From Peptostreptococcus anaerobius VPI 4330 = DSM 2949 (lineage in GTDB: Bacteria > Bacillota > Clostridia > Peptostreptococcales > Peptostreptococcaceae): DNA of 64,000 nt. The notes beneath the pieces were generated by a model. It was not told the origin of the DNA and ran no database searches. It saw nothing but the letters and a program-made list of their open reading frames with translations. The stretch spans positions 1-64,000 of the forward strand of contig NZ_KB906609.1 in NCBI RefSeq assembly GCF_000381525.1, given 5' to 3'. This document shows, in pieces, positions 6,401-16,003 of the stretch (the first letter of the stretch is position 1; every line of letters starts with the position of its first letter). The translations under genes were made by a program, and so were the position numbers.

Positions 6401-9358
6401 TTGAATAACATTGGAAAAGGTCTTATAAAAGAAGCGGTAAGAGAAGTAGATGAACATTTTATAGTAGACAAGTCTAAAGTCAATTCAGATCTTGACAAGG
6501 CTTTGAAGAATAAGTATGAAAAAGTAAATAAAGATGAAAAAAAATATATAGAGTTGTTGAGATATAATATTATTTTCTATAAATCAATAATTAAAAAGTT
6601 GGAATCTATACTTGAAGTATGGATCCAGAACGATGTAATATTTAGTACAGAAACAGTTGATAAGAGTATTGAAAACATAACTGATAGTTCAAGAAAGTAT
6701 GTTAACAATGCTATGAAGAACGGCAATAAGGTACTCAATGAAAAGGACAAGAAGATATTTTTGTCTTATGATAAGAATACTGGATTTAAAAGAATAGAAA
6801 AAATAGAAAATGACTATAAAATACTTAACCTTTATAAGGACATTCTTGGTATGGTAATTAATGTTATCTCTCTGGATGTAGACAAGTATAGTCCTATTCT
6901 TGAAATGAGTACAGAGTCAGCTAAAATAGATATAATGAATGAAATTTTTAATGAAATAAATTCAATTCTTTTTACTGCGACAAAAGAAAAGAGAGAATTC
7001 AAGGATGAAGCCCTAGTTGATGAAGAGCAGGTTGGTAGCGAAGAACTAGCTGATGAACATAAGAGTATGAGCTTTATAAAGTATGTTTCAATGCTTAGCG
7101 CCCCTGAGGTACTTGTTAAAATTAATGATGTACATAGAAAGACATCTGAAATGGAAAAAATGAGCGAGATGTCTTATCTCTTCTCAGAAGAATATAAGGA
7201 ATATGTTTCATGCGTTGTATTATTGATGGATTATGTTTCTGCTGACAATAGAAAGTTATTTGCTAATACTTTCAGATTATTTGTAGCAGGTAAAATCGGC
7301 GAAAGACAGTTCAAAGAGATCGTTGAGAGATTGGTTAGAGATAATACTTTCATGGACAAAAGGACTTGGTTGGAGTGTCAGAGTATTGTAAAGTGTGACT
7401 TTAATATGGAAAACAGCAACTTCTTTGGAGAGAGTATGAGCCCAGATGAAGATGAATTGTCTACAACTCAGTACCTAAGGTTGGTAGAATCTTTCAGTGG
7501 TAATGGAACTATCGCAGAAGAAGTGGATTCTATATACCAGTATGAAGATGATGAATTTGATGAAGATGAAAGACCTAGAAAGAAGCTGTTTGGTTTTGCT
7601 AAGTTCTTCAACAAGATTGATACTGAAGATGAAGATTATGACGATGAATACTATGATGATGAGGAAGAAGAAGTATACGACGAAGAATATGACGAAGACT
7701 ATGATGAAGACTACGATGAAGACGATAAGCCATCATTCTTGTCTAAGATAGGATCATTTTTTGCTAAAAAGGATGATGAATATGAAGAATCTGATGAGGA
7801 ATATGATGAGGAACAAGATGAAGAAGATGTTCAAGAACCATATTCAACCGATGAAAAGTTCAGGTCAAACCAAAAAGAAATTCAGGACCAGAGTGCAGTT
7901 GCAATTCTAAAGTTGAGACAAAAGAGTGAGAACAAGGAAAATGTTCAGAGTAAAAAAGAACTTGATAAATTAAAGGATGAAAGAAATATAGCAGAAAACC
8001 TAAAAAATAATATCATGGCTCCTTACTTTGGAAATTCTGATGTATTTGTAAAGGAAGAAGATATCATATACAAAAATGGAGTTAAGACTTGCAAGGTAAG
8101 TAAGGCTGGTGACAATGAAGATATCAAAAAAGATTCTACTAAGGAAGATTTTACTGAAGAGAATCCTACTGAAGAAGAGTTTAAAGAACTTGAAGATATG
8201 ATATCTATGACAGGTGAAGACAAGGTAAGGTCAAAGAAACTTGAAAGTAAGGACATAGCAAAAATAGAGTCAAATAAGCTAAACAAGTCACTTGACCTTG
8301 AAGAAGATAGGACATCCAATGAACCCCAAAAGGACCTTGATACATATGAAGAGTCTGAAATAGAAGAAGATGAAGACTTTGAAGATGATTTTGAGGATAC
8401 TGGTATATTTGGCCTAAAGGACAAATATGATGCTTTCAAGGAAAAAATGGCAAGCAAAAAGGTTGAAAGAGAGCTTAAGAAGTACAGCAAGGATAGGGAA
8501 ATAGATGAATTTGAATACGATGAGCCTAAGAACCTATTCTCTAAAAAGGCTTCAAAAAATACTCATGTACTTGAAGACAGTGAAGAAGATACAAAATCAA
8601 AACTACAATCTGGTATAACTAGTATGTTTTCAAAGATAAAATCTGATGATGAACCTGGATATACAAAGGGTAAGATAGTGAGGGATTCGGTAATAGTTAT
8701 AGCCCTTATGTTGGTGGTATTCTTTGGATATACTCATGTAATAAAGAACTTTTCAACGCCTAGTGTTTCAGAGACAAACAAGACAAGCCAGATGAAGGCT
8801 GACAAGAGGTCACAAGACAAGACTAAGGGTTCAACTAAGGACCAGGGTGATGAAGTTGATACAAAGGAACTTGCAAAGAAGAACTCTAAGATAGAAGAAG
8901 AGGATTCTATAACAAAGCAGGCTTCAGAATTAGATAGGCAAGCAGATGAGTACAAGAATAAGGGTCGTTACTATACAGTATTTGTAGGGGCTACAAAGGA
9001 CAAAGATGGTGCAGAATCCGTTGCCAATAATTTTAAGGCAAGAGGAGTTAACCCTGTTGTCGTAAGAAATGCTGGCTACTATATGTTGAAGGTTGGTGAG
9101 TATTTCGATTACAACCAGGCTGCAGCTGAATCAAGTAGGATAGGTGCAAAGGGCATACAGAATTATATATCTGCCCAGAACAAGTACTATGACCTTAAAA
9201 TTAAAGCATTTGAAACAAGGATTCCTAAGTTGACATCCGAACAACTTAAAACTGACTATAATGATTTGAAAAATCAAATTGTATCGAGTGGCAAAAATGC
9301 TGGATATATTTCTAACTTAGACGAAATTTACGAAGCGGGATTAAAAAGTAAGCAATAA
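6401..9358 (+). CDS. Giant acidic membrane protein with C-terminal SPOR domain
   Basis: 985 residues. About 1-380 are helical and cytoplasmic-looking. Very acidic Asp/Glu/Tyr blocks follow (about 395-490 and 645-670), broken by short basic-aromatic stretches such as LFGFAKFFNKI, FLSKIGSFFAKK and ITSMFSKIK. One membrane segment lies near 763-781. A Lys-rich linker follows, and a SPOR domain from about 856 (YYTVFVGATKDKDGAESVAN, then YYMLKVGEYFD). SPOR domains bind denuded septal peptidoglycan, so a role at the division site or wall is likely. Start: TTG at 6401, because AAGGAG (6387-6392) would overlap the GTG at 6392 but sits 8 bases before the TTG. The next gene follows within 12 bases. Confidence 0.9.
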   Translation: MNNIGKGLIKEAVREVDEHFIVDKSKVNSDLDKALKNKYEKVNKDEKKYIELLRYNIIFYKSIIKKLESILEVWIQNDVIFSTETVDKSIENITDSSRKYVNNAMKNGNKVLNEKDKKIFLSYDKNTGFKRIEKIENDYKILNLYKDILGMVINVISLDVDKYSPILEMSTESAKIDIMNEIFNEINSILFTATKEKREFKDEALVDEEQVGSEELADEHKSMSFIKYVSMLSAPEVLVKINDVHRKTSEMEKMSEMSYLFSEEYKEYVSCVVLLMDYVSADNRKLFANTFRLFVAGKIGERQFKEIVERLVRDNTFMDKRTWLECQSIVKCDFNMENSNFFGESMSPDEDELSTTQYLRLVESFSGNGTIAEEVDSIYQYEDDEFDEDERPRKKLFGFAKFFNKIDTEDEDYDDEYYDDEEEEVYDEEYDEDYDEDYDEDDKPSFLSKIGSFFAKKDDEYEESDEEYDEEQDEEDVQEPYSTDEKFRSNQKEIQDQSAVAILKLRQKSENKENVQSKKELDKLKDERNIAENLKNNIMAPYFGNSDVFVKEEDIIYKNGVKTCKVSKAGDNEDIKKDSTKEDFTEENPTEEEFKELEDMISMTGEDKVRSKKLESKDIAKIESNKLNKSLDLEEDRTSNEPQKDLDTYEESEIEEDEDFEDDFEDTGIFGLKDKYDAFKEKMASKKVERELKKYSKDREIDEFEYDEPKNLFSKKASKNTHVLEDSEEDTKSKLQSGITSMFSKIKSDDEPGYTKGKIVRDSVIVIALMLVVFFGYTHVIKNFSTPSVSETNKTSQMKADKRSQDKTKGSTKDQGDEVDTKELAKKNSKIEEEDSITKQASELDRQADEYKNKGRYYTVFVGATKDKDGAESVANNFKARGVNPVVVRNAGYYMLKVGEYFDYNQAAAESSRIGAKGIQNYISAQNKYYDLKIKAFETRIPKLTSEQLKTDYNDLKNQIVSSGKNAGYISNLDEIYEAGLKSKQ

Positions 9359-9370
9359 GGGGGTAATCTT

Positions 9371-11353
9371 TTGTCAGATTCAGAAAAAGTGATTTTTGTT
9401 GCTGAATCAGGATTTGCCCTAAGTGGAATTGAAGAATATAAATTAGAGGATAAATGCCTACACTTAACAAACCTTGGAAATATTTATATTTCCAAGGTTG
9501 ATTGTTTAAAGGAAGCTGAACAAGACCACCTAGAGTATTCCTATACAGAAAGCAAGATTAAATTAAAAGCAGAGGTTGATGGGGATAATATAAACATCGT
9601 ATCTCCTAGTATCAATTTTTATGTATCAGAAGATGGACAGACTTCTAACATATTTACCAACCTGCTTATGGTTTTGGATATGGAAGAGTTTGCACAGATA
9701 AATGATGGACTTGATGAAATGATATTTGACTTTGAGGACAAGTCGGCTATTGTAACTATAGATTCAAGAGAGGCTTATGCAGGAACTTTTGAAAGGGCAG
9801 ACAAGAGGTTTGTATTCAATAGTTGGGACAAGAGGTTTGAGTTTTCTTACAAGGATATTGAGGCATATTGCCTAGATGAAGATAGGCTGACTATAAAGGG
9901 TTATTTCTATAGTGATAGAGAGTCTAAAGTTAGCAGGAAGATATCTTTTATTACCAAGAGAATCAACGATTTTATACCTTCAAATTTTGATGAACTGGTA
10001 AATGAAAACTTCAAGTTGGGATTTTTACCTAAGAATGACCCTATTGTATTTTGTAAGGTGAGTGGAATCATGAACTCCAATGACTACCTACAAAAGCATA
10101 TGTACCTTATAAGGCATGAAGATCTCTTTGTCATGTATGAGAAGAAGTCCAAAAAAGAAGTTATATGCAAAAGTATCCATGAATTTACAAAGTTGGATAT
10201 AGGAGATGGCTATTATATTGTTTATGATGGTCAGGATGTGTATAATATATATTTAAATGACAAAAATGCTCAAGAGATTGGGTTTGATAGGATAAAGCCT
10301 GTATCAAATGAGTACATAGGCTATACAAAAGAGTATAGGCCATTCTTTATCAAGGTAGATCAAGATAGGATTGGTATATACAAGTCTTACGATAAGTGCG
10401 TTCTTGATATTGAGAAAAACTTGGTATCTGATATTTCAGTTATAGATGATAAGGACAGTGATATAGACTTTTATGTTGAGACACAAATCAAATATAAGGA
10501 TAAATATATTGTAATTAACATTAGAAAAAGTTTATTGAAAGATTTATCTGAGGAAATTTTTTCTGAGTATCAAAGGACCCTTCTGGATTCTGTAGGTATG
10601 GACGAGGTATATGAAAATTGGATAAAATCTATATCCGATATGATCGTATTTAATTTTTACGGTCATATATACGCTATGAATAGCAAGTACCAATATATGG
10701 CTGACAGGGATATCACTAGCGTTGACAAGATAAATTTTATCAATGACCTGTATTTAGACCTTCATGATAGGTTGGAGAGTATAGACTTAACTTCAGTATA
10801 TATGGCTGAAATACTTGAAACTAATGAATTAAACTACTTTAGGTCACTTAGAAAATCATGTGATCTCTCACAGATAGAAAGGCTTGAAAGACTCTTTTTT
10901 GAGATAAGAAATGACATCAAAGAAGATATTTTTGAAATTATAAAGTGCATGGAAAATGTAAACCAATTATTTCTCCCTTTAGAAATGAGAAAGTCGGTTG
11001 CCAAGAGGATGAAAGAGTCTGAGTTATACCAGTTGGATTTTTATTGTGACTTATCCTACAAGAAGCTTAGTCACCTAATATACAATTTACTACCTCACTA
11101 TGTATCAAGAACTGTCAAAAAAGTATTTGAAATATATGAAAACATCTATTCAAATTATATGACATTGGATGAGGATGAGGTAAAGCTAGAGATGATGGAT
11201 AGGATAAAGTCAGCCCATGTATTTAGGCAGTTTAGTGTAGACAAAGATTCTAAAATTTTAAGAAAAGACCTTATAGATGATTTATATTCATTGATGAAGT
11301 TTGGAAAAATGAAGGTTGACAGCGACTTTTATTATACTGGAGGATATAGATAG
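9371..11353 (+). CDS. Unknown 660-residue cytoplasmic protein
   Basis: I recognise no family. There is no signal peptide or membrane segment. The first 400 residues are strand-rich with repeated aromatic/acidic strands (for example KRFEFSYKDIEAYCLDEDRL), perhaps several PH-like or beta-sandwich units. From about 410 on it is helical (LERLFFEIRNDIKEDIFEII, LIYNLLPHYVSRTVKKVFEI). TTG start preceded by AGGGGG at 8 bases. It is 12 bases behind the SPOR gene and overlaps the next small ORF by one base, so it is likely translated in the same operon and may be a partner of the SPOR protein. Confidence 0.85.
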   Translation: MSDSEKVIFVAESGFALSGIEEYKLEDKCLHLTNLGNIYISKVDCLKEAEQDHLEYSYTESKIKLKAEVDGDNINIVSPSINFYVSEDGQTSNIFTNLLMVLDMEEFAQINDGLDEMIFDFEDKSAIVTIDSREAYAGTFERADKRFVFNSWDKRFEFSYKDIEAYCLDEDRLTIKGYFYSDRESKVSRKISFITKRINDFIPSNFDELVNENFKLGFLPKNDPIVFCKVSGIMNSNDYLQKHMYLIRHEDLFVMYEKKSKKEVICKSIHEFTKLDIGDGYYIVYDGQDVYNIYLNDKNAQEIGFDRIKPVSNEYIGYTKEYRPFFIKVDQDRIGIYKSYDKCVLDIEKNLVSDISVIDDKDSDIDFYVETQIKYKDKYIVINIRKSLLKDLSEEIFSEYQRTLLDSVGMDEVYENWIKSISDMIVFNFYGHIYAMNSKYQYMADRDITSVDKINFINDLYLDLHDRLESIDLTSVYMAEILETNELNYFRSLRKSCDLSQIERLERLFFEIRNDIKEDIFEIIKCMENVNQLFLPLEMRKSVAKRMKESELYQLDFYCDLSYKKLSHLIYNLLPHYVSRTVKKVFEIYENIYSNYMTLDEDEVKLEMMDRIKSAHVFRQFSVDKDSKILRKDLIDDLYSLMKFGKMKVDSDFYYTGGYR

Positions 11354-11529
11354 TGATTATAAATGATATATTAAACAAAGAATATAGGTTATGTGATTTT
11401 GAAGAGAGACAAAAAAGCGTAATCTATAGGGAGGTTGACCTAGATAGGTTGATTTTGGGAGATTCAAAAATGGATGAAGATAATTTAATTGAAATAGTTG
11501 ATTCTGATATTGCAAGTAAAATGATTTAG
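11353..11529 (+). CDS. Small unknown protein, 58 residues
   Basis: GTG start overlaps the last base of the preceding stop, with GGAGG (11339-11343) 9 bases upstream. The product starts VIINDILNKEYRLCDFEERQ and is acidic (DLDRLILGDSKMDEDN), with no membrane segment. It ends 10 bases before galE. Tight coupling on both sides and the good ribosome site support a real gene. Function unknown. Confidence 0.65.
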   Translation: MIINDILNKEYRLCDFEERQKSVIYREVDLDRLILGDSKMDEDNLIEIVDSDIASKMI

Positions 11530-11539
11530 GAGGGGAAGA

Positions 11540-12559
11540 ATGAGCATATTATTAGCAGGTGGTGCTGGCTATATAGGAAGTCATACTGCTGTAGAATTGA
11601 TAAATAGAGGCTATGACGTAATAATAGCAGACAACCTTTCTAATAGCTATGAATTAGTTATTGATAGAATAGAAAAAATAAGTGGTAAGAGGCCTAAATT
11701 TTATAAGGTCGATACTAGGAGTGAAGATTTAGAGAGGGTTTTTAAAGAAAACAATATAGACTTATTGGTGGATTTTGCAGCCTACAAGGCTGTGGGAGAC
11801 TCTGTAAAGAATCCAATAAAGTACTATGATAACAACTTGTTTTCATTGATCAATACCTTGAAGCTGATGGACAAGTATGATGTAAAGAAGATTGTATTTT
11901 CATCTTCTGCAACTGTTTACGGTGTAGTAGAAGAAAAACACCTACCTGTCAAGGAAGACTACCCAAGAACTAGTGTGAATCCATATGGAAGCACTAAGGT
12001 GATGGGTGAACAGATATTAGAGGATCTTTATAATGCTGACGATAGCTATTCAATTGCTATATTGAGATACTTCAATCCTATAGGTGCCCATGAATCTGGT
12101 TTGATTGGTGAGGAGAGTACAGGAATTCCAGCCAATATAATGCCATATATGACCAAAGTTGCCCTGGGTGAATTACCATATCTAAATGTATTTGGAGATG
12201 ACTATGATACCAAGGATGGAACAGGTGTTAGGGACTATATCCATGTTTTAGACCTAGCGAGTGGCCATGTAAATGCAATAGAAAAGCTTCTAGAGGGTGG
12301 ATTCGGTCTACAACATATAAACCTTGGAACAGGTAAGGGATACAGTGTGTACGAGCTTATTGAGGCCTTTTCAAAGGCATCAGGTATTGATATAGCTTAT
12401 AAGGTTTGTCCTAGAAGACCAGGGGATGCTGCAGTCTCTTATGCGGATTCTACAAAGGCTTCAAAGGTATTAGGATGGACAGCCAAGTATGATATATATG
12501 ATATGTGTAGAGATTCTTGGAACTGGCAAAAACAAAACCCAAATGGATATGAGGGTTAG
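11540..12559 (+). CDS. galE: UDP-glucose 4-epimerase
   Basis: Interconverts UDP-glucose and UDP-galactose (or the N-acetyl forms) with bound NAD, for galactose use or surface polysaccharide. Extended SDR fold: GGAGYIGSHT at the N-terminus binds NAD, SSSATVYG precedes the catalytic Y149-x3-K153 in NPYGSTK, and RYFNPIGAHESG and VRDYIHVLDLA are GalE signatures. 339 residues, normal. AGGAGGGG precedes the ATG. It sits in a run with unknown wall-like genes rather than galK/galT, which suggests a surface role (inference). Confidence 0.96.
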   Translation: MSILLAGGAGYIGSHTAVELINRGYDVIIADNLSNSYELVIDRIEKISGKRPKFYKVDTRSEDLERVFKENNIDLLVDFAAYKAVGDSVKNPIKYYDNNLFSLINTLKLMDKYDVKKIVFSSSATVYGVVEEKHLPVKEDYPRTSVNPYGSTKVMGEQILEDLYNADDSYSIAILRYFNPIGAHESGLIGEESTGIPANIMPYMTKVALGELPYLNVFGDDYDTKDGTGVRDYIHVLDLASGHVNAIEKLLEGGFGLQHINLGTGKGYSVYELIEAFSKASGIDIAYKVCPRRPGDAAVSYADSTKASKVLGWTAKYDIYDMCRDSWNWQKQNPNGYEG

Positions 12560-12569
12560 GAGGAAGTAA

Positions 12570-13679
12570 ATGAAAAAATGTGTTTCTAGTTTGATTCTTT
12601 GCTCTATATTGGCACTTACAAGCGCTTGTTCTTCAGGAAATAAGCAAGATCAAACTAATGCAAAATATACAAATAAAAAGTCTAAGATAACTGTCTATAT
12701 GCCTAAGGGCCAGTACATAGATAACAAGTATTTTAATAATAACGATATTGCGATAAACTACTTGCCACCAGTCAAGGGTGATTTTGAACAAAAAGAAATA
12801 GACAAAATTGCAAATAGCATAGATAAAAATGTTAAGGTCTTGATTATATCTTCAAAAAACAAGGGCCTTATAAGCGTATTTGACAAGGTCAAGAAAAAGC
12901 TACCTGGTATAATAACTATTGCGGCTGATATGCAGGAATCCAGAGAAGATGACAGTAGGAATCTTAGAAAGGACACTAATATAGAGGTTGCTATGAATAT
13001 TGATGAAAATAGGAAAGCAAGGAATATAGCTACCCTATCAAGCCAGATGGGAGCTAATACTTTTGCCTATATATACAACAAAGATTCTAATGACCCAGAA
13101 CAGTATCTAGACCTAAGTGAAGCTAGAGAATACTGCAACCAGTCATCAATCAAGTTTGTAGAAGTGCCTATGTCTATAAATGATGTGAAATCAGGCAAGA
13201 TACATGAGGTTACTGACAAGCTTGTCAAAGAAAATGGCAAGGAAATAGCAGTATATACTAGTGAGGTGAAATTGACGGGGGATATATTAAAGGACTCCTT
13301 GAAATTGGGCTACATAGTACCTAATATAAATAGTGACCAAGATTCTCTTATACTAGCCAAGGAGCTAGGGCTTGAAAAAGAAATGCATAGCCTAAAACGA
13401 AAAGATTTTGACGAGAAGGTTTCATCAGTTCTTGAAAAGAAGAATATGAAAGGTAGAATAGCTGGACTAAGTGAGAGCAGACAGGGGATTACTACTGAGA
13501 TAGCAATAGAGACAGCTTTATATATGTACGATAAGAGCTTTGCCTTAGAGGAATGCTATGAGGATTCTTCTATCAGGGATAGGGCTAATCAAGAATTGGG
13601 ACTTTTAGTTGAACCCCAGTATTCAGGTTCTGCTTATGGATATGTTAGGTCTATATACCTAAGCCCAAGAATTTACTAG
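12570..13679 (+). CDS. Lipoprotein, DUF3798-like, copy 1
   Basis: N-terminal lipoprotein signal: MKKCVSSLILC then lipobox LTSAC, so Cys20 should be lipidated and the body held outside the membrane. The 350-residue body has the look of a two-lobed periplasmic-binding fold (ITVYMPKG, VKVLIISSKN, GIITIAADMQ, ANTFAYIYNKD, GRIAGLSES) and resembles DUF3798 proteins of Firmicutes. About equal in plan to the next gene, so they are tandem paralogues. No transporter genes adjoin, so the ligand is unknown. AGGAGG lies upstream; 10 bases after galE. Confidence 0.8.
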   Translation: MKKCVSSLILCSILALTSACSSGNKQDQTNAKYTNKKSKITVYMPKGQYIDNKYFNNNDIAINYLPPVKGDFEQKEIDKIANSIDKNVKVLIISSKNKGLISVFDKVKKKLPGIITIAADMQESREDDSRNLRKDTNIEVAMNIDENRKARNIATLSSQMGANTFAYIYNKDSNDPEQYLDLSEAREYCNQSSIKFVEVPMSINDVKSGKIHEVTDKLVKENGKEIAVYTSEVKLTGDILKDSLKLGYIVPNINSDQDSLILAKELGLEKEMHSLKRKDFDEKVSSVLEKKNMKGRIAGLSESRQGITTEIAIETALYMYDKSFALEECYEDSSIRDRANQELGLLVEPQYSGSAYGYVRSIYLSPRIY

Positions 13680-13695
13680 GAGGTATATTGTTGAT

Positions 13696-14862
13696 ATGAC
13701 TTTTAAGAAAATTAGATTTACCCTGGTAGGTTTAGTATTGATGGCTACATTGACAGCATGTGGTTCAGGGGAAAAGAAAAAAGAAATTGTCGATACAAAA
13801 TATGATAAATTTACTAAAGTGGTGATACTTACTGACAGTGAGAAGCTTCAACCCAATGAATATTCATCAGCTGAAGCCTTAGTGAAGAATAATGAATACC
13901 AGAAAAAACATGATAAGGATGAAAAATTAGACATAAGTCATAGCATTTTACCAGATGATATGGATAGTCAGGCTATGAATAAAATATTTGATAAGATAAA
14001 AAATGATAAAGATATAAATACTTTGGTTGTTTCTTCTGAAAATTCTGGTATAATACATTATATTAAAAGTTTAGACAGGGCTAGAAAGGATATAATAACT
14101 ATATCTGCTTTCTCAAGTAAAGATGTCAAAGACCTAGCAGAAAACTTTGATATATCCCTTGACTATGAAAAAAAGACAGATGCCAAGGAAATAGTCGATA
14201 TAGCAAAAACATTGGGTGCAGAGAGGTTTATCAGTATAGTTGATGAAGAGTCACTCGGTCATGACCATAAGCAAGAGCTTCTTGCTGAGCTTAGGGACAA
14301 GTCGTCAAAGATAGATACACCATATGAAGAAATTAAAATCCCAAGTGGTATGGACAGGATATCTAAGAAGGCATATGTGTCCAATGAGATCAGCAAGTAT
14401 ATTTCTAAGTACGGAAATGATATAAACTTCTATCCAACATCCAGAGACATAGACGAAGTGCTATTGAATAGGTTGGTTAGTGATAAGTTTATTATAGCTG
14501 AGCTATCTCAAAGAAATTCAACTAAATTTATGATGGATATATATGGACTAAAGCAGATTGGTAGGATGAGTGAAAATTATAATCTACTTAACGGACAGAT
14601 TTCTAGCTTTTTCAATACCAACTATGGCTTTGGTGGTAGGGTAGCAGGTCTTGGAGCAGATCCTAGGTCGCATATAATCAGGTATGCCACCCAGCTTGGT
14701 GTAACCCTTAATTCTAAGTCTGCAAAGCCAGACAAGGCATATAACACATATTTTTTAGAGCAGGTATCTACAATTAGAACTCAGATATCAGCCGGTTTTA
14801 AAACACCCTACAAACAATATAAAAATTACAAAGTTATGAGCGTAGACCAGATAGTATACTAA
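13696..14862 (+). CDS. Lipoprotein, DUF3798-like, copy 2
   Basis: Lipoprotein signal with lipobox LTAC (MTFKKIRFTLVGLVLMATL then TACGSG). Body parallels copy 1: KVVILTDSE, INTLVVSSENSGII, DIITISAFSS, GAERFISIVDEE, GRVAGLGADPRS near the C-terminus. Divergence from copy 1 is high, so this is an old duplication. The start is the first ATG after AGGAGG, 12 bases away, a little far; no better in-frame start exists. It is the last gene of the run beginning at 6401; no strong terminator follows, only the inverted repeat at 14875. Confidence 0.8.
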   Translation: MTFKKIRFTLVGLVLMATLTACGSGEKKKEIVDTKYDKFTKVVILTDSEKLQPNEYSSAEALVKNNEYQKKHDKDEKLDISHSILPDDMDSQAMNKIFDKIKNDKDINTLVVSSENSGIIHYIKSLDRARKDIITISAFSSKDVKDLAENFDISLDYEKKTDAKEIVDIAKTLGAERFISIVDEESLGHDHKQELLAELRDKSSKIDTPYEEIKIPSGMDRISKKAYVSNEISKYISKYGNDINFYPTSRDIDEVLLNRLVSDKFIIAELSQRNSTKFMMDIYGLKQIGRMSENYNLLNGQISSFFNTNYGFGGRVAGLGADPRSHIIRYATQLGVTLNSKSAKPDKAYNTYFLEQVSTIRTQISAGFKTPYKQYKNYKVMSVDQIVY

Positions 14863-14874
14863 TACACAAGGGTA

Positions 14875-14929
14875 TTTGAGTTTATATGTAGTTTGTTCAC
14901 CAAAACTATCGGTGACAGTTAAACTCAAA
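14875..14929. repeat. Long imperfect hairpin upstream of asnA
   Basis: TTTGAGTTTA (14875-14884) pairs with TAAACTCAAA (14920-14929), and inside it TCACC (14897-14901) pairs with GGTGA (14911-14915). No T-run follows, so it is not a standard terminator. It lies 50 bases before the asnA start and could be a leader structure or operator. Confidence 0.6.
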
Positions 14930-14979
14930 CTAGCAAGGTCGATCATATATAAATTAAAGTAAACAGGAGGATGTGTATT

Positions 14980-15984
14980 ATGGTAATGATAATACCAAAA
15001 GATTACAAATGCGAAATGGGTGTCTTAGAGACACAGAAAGCTATAAAGGAGTTAAAGGACTTTTTCCAGAATGAACTAGCGAGTGAGTTAAACCTACTTA
15101 GAGTATCATCTCCACTATTTGTTCTTCCAGAGACAGGCACTAATGATAATTTAAATGGTATTGAAACACCAGTTTCATTTACAGTTCCATTTTTAAATAA
15201 AAAGGCTGAGATAGTACATTCATTAGCAAAGTGGAAGAGAACAGCCATAAAGAAGTATGAAATACCTGTAAATGAAGGTATATACACAGATATGAATGCC
15301 ATCAGAAAGGATGAAGACCTAGACAACCTACATTCTCTTTATGTAGACCAATGGGACTGGGAATACCATATAGAAAAATCAGACAGGACTTATGAAAAGT
15401 TAGAGTGGATTGTAAGAAAAATATTCGATGTATTTAAGAGGACAGATGATTTTATATTATCTAAGTATCCAGACTTTGAACCACTTCTTCCAGATGAAAT
15501 AACTTTCGTATCATCACAGGAGCTAGAGGATGAATGGCCAAACCTAACAGCCAAGGAAAGAGAGAGAGAAATAGTAAAAAGACACAAGGCTGTATTCTTA
15601 ACAGGAATAGGAAAGGCCCTAGAATCAGGTGAAAAACACGATGGTAGATCTCCTGACTACGATGATTGGGACTTGAATGGAGACTTCCTATTCTACAACC
15701 CTGTTCTAGATGACGTAATAGAGTTGTCTTCAATGGGTATAAGAGTTGATGAAGAAGCCCTTGAAAGACAGCTTGAAATTGCAGGAGCAGAGGATAGAAA
15801 GAAATTTGAATACCATAGAGACCTATTAAATGGTGACCTACCATATACTATCGGTGGAGGTATAGGACAGTCAAGAATTTGTCTATTCTTCCTAAGGAAG
15901 GCTCATATAGGTGAGGTGCAGGTTGGTATATGGCCAAAGGGCATGGTAAAAGACTGTGCAGCAGCAGGAATTCACCTATTATAA
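14980..15984 (+). CDS. asnA: Aspartate--ammonia ligase (ammonia-dependent asparagine synthetase)
   Basis: Makes asparagine from aspartate, ammonia and ATP; fold related to class II tRNA synthetases. Diagnostic stretches: LFVLPETGTNDNLNGIETPV, SLAKWKR, VDQWDWE, and the C-terminal GGGIGQSRICLFFLRKAHIG. 334 residues against 330 in E. coli. Start: ATG at 14980, since AGGAGG ends at 14970 and the ATG at 14971 would touch it. Compact codon use suggests good expression. Closely followed by hpt. Confidence 0.97.
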   Translation: MVMIIPKDYKCEMGVLETQKAIKELKDFFQNELASELNLLRVSSPLFVLPETGTNDNLNGIETPVSFTVPFLNKKAEIVHSLAKWKRTAIKKYEIPVNEGIYTDMNAIRKDEDLDNLHSLYVDQWDWEYHIEKSDRTYEKLEWIVRKIFDVFKRTDDFILSKYPDFEPLLPDEITFVSSQELEDEWPNLTAKEREREIVKRHKAVFLTGIGKALESGEKHDGRSPDYDDWDLNGDFLFYNPVLDDVIELSSMGIRVDEEALERQLEIAGAEDRKKFEYHRDLLNGDLPYTIGGGIGQSRICLFFLRKAHIGEVQVGIWPKGMVKDCAAAGIHLL

Positions 15985-16003
15985 TTAAAGTAAGGAGAAA
16001 AAT

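Noticed and set aside
7497-7751. Open frame rich in Met and Lys inside the SPOR gene
   Set aside because: Frame shadow of the GATGAA-rich acidic repeat; no ribosome site.
14971-14979. ATG at 14971 as asnA start
   Set aside because: It abuts AGGAGG with no spacer; ATG at 14980 has proper 9-base spacing and matches AsnA length.
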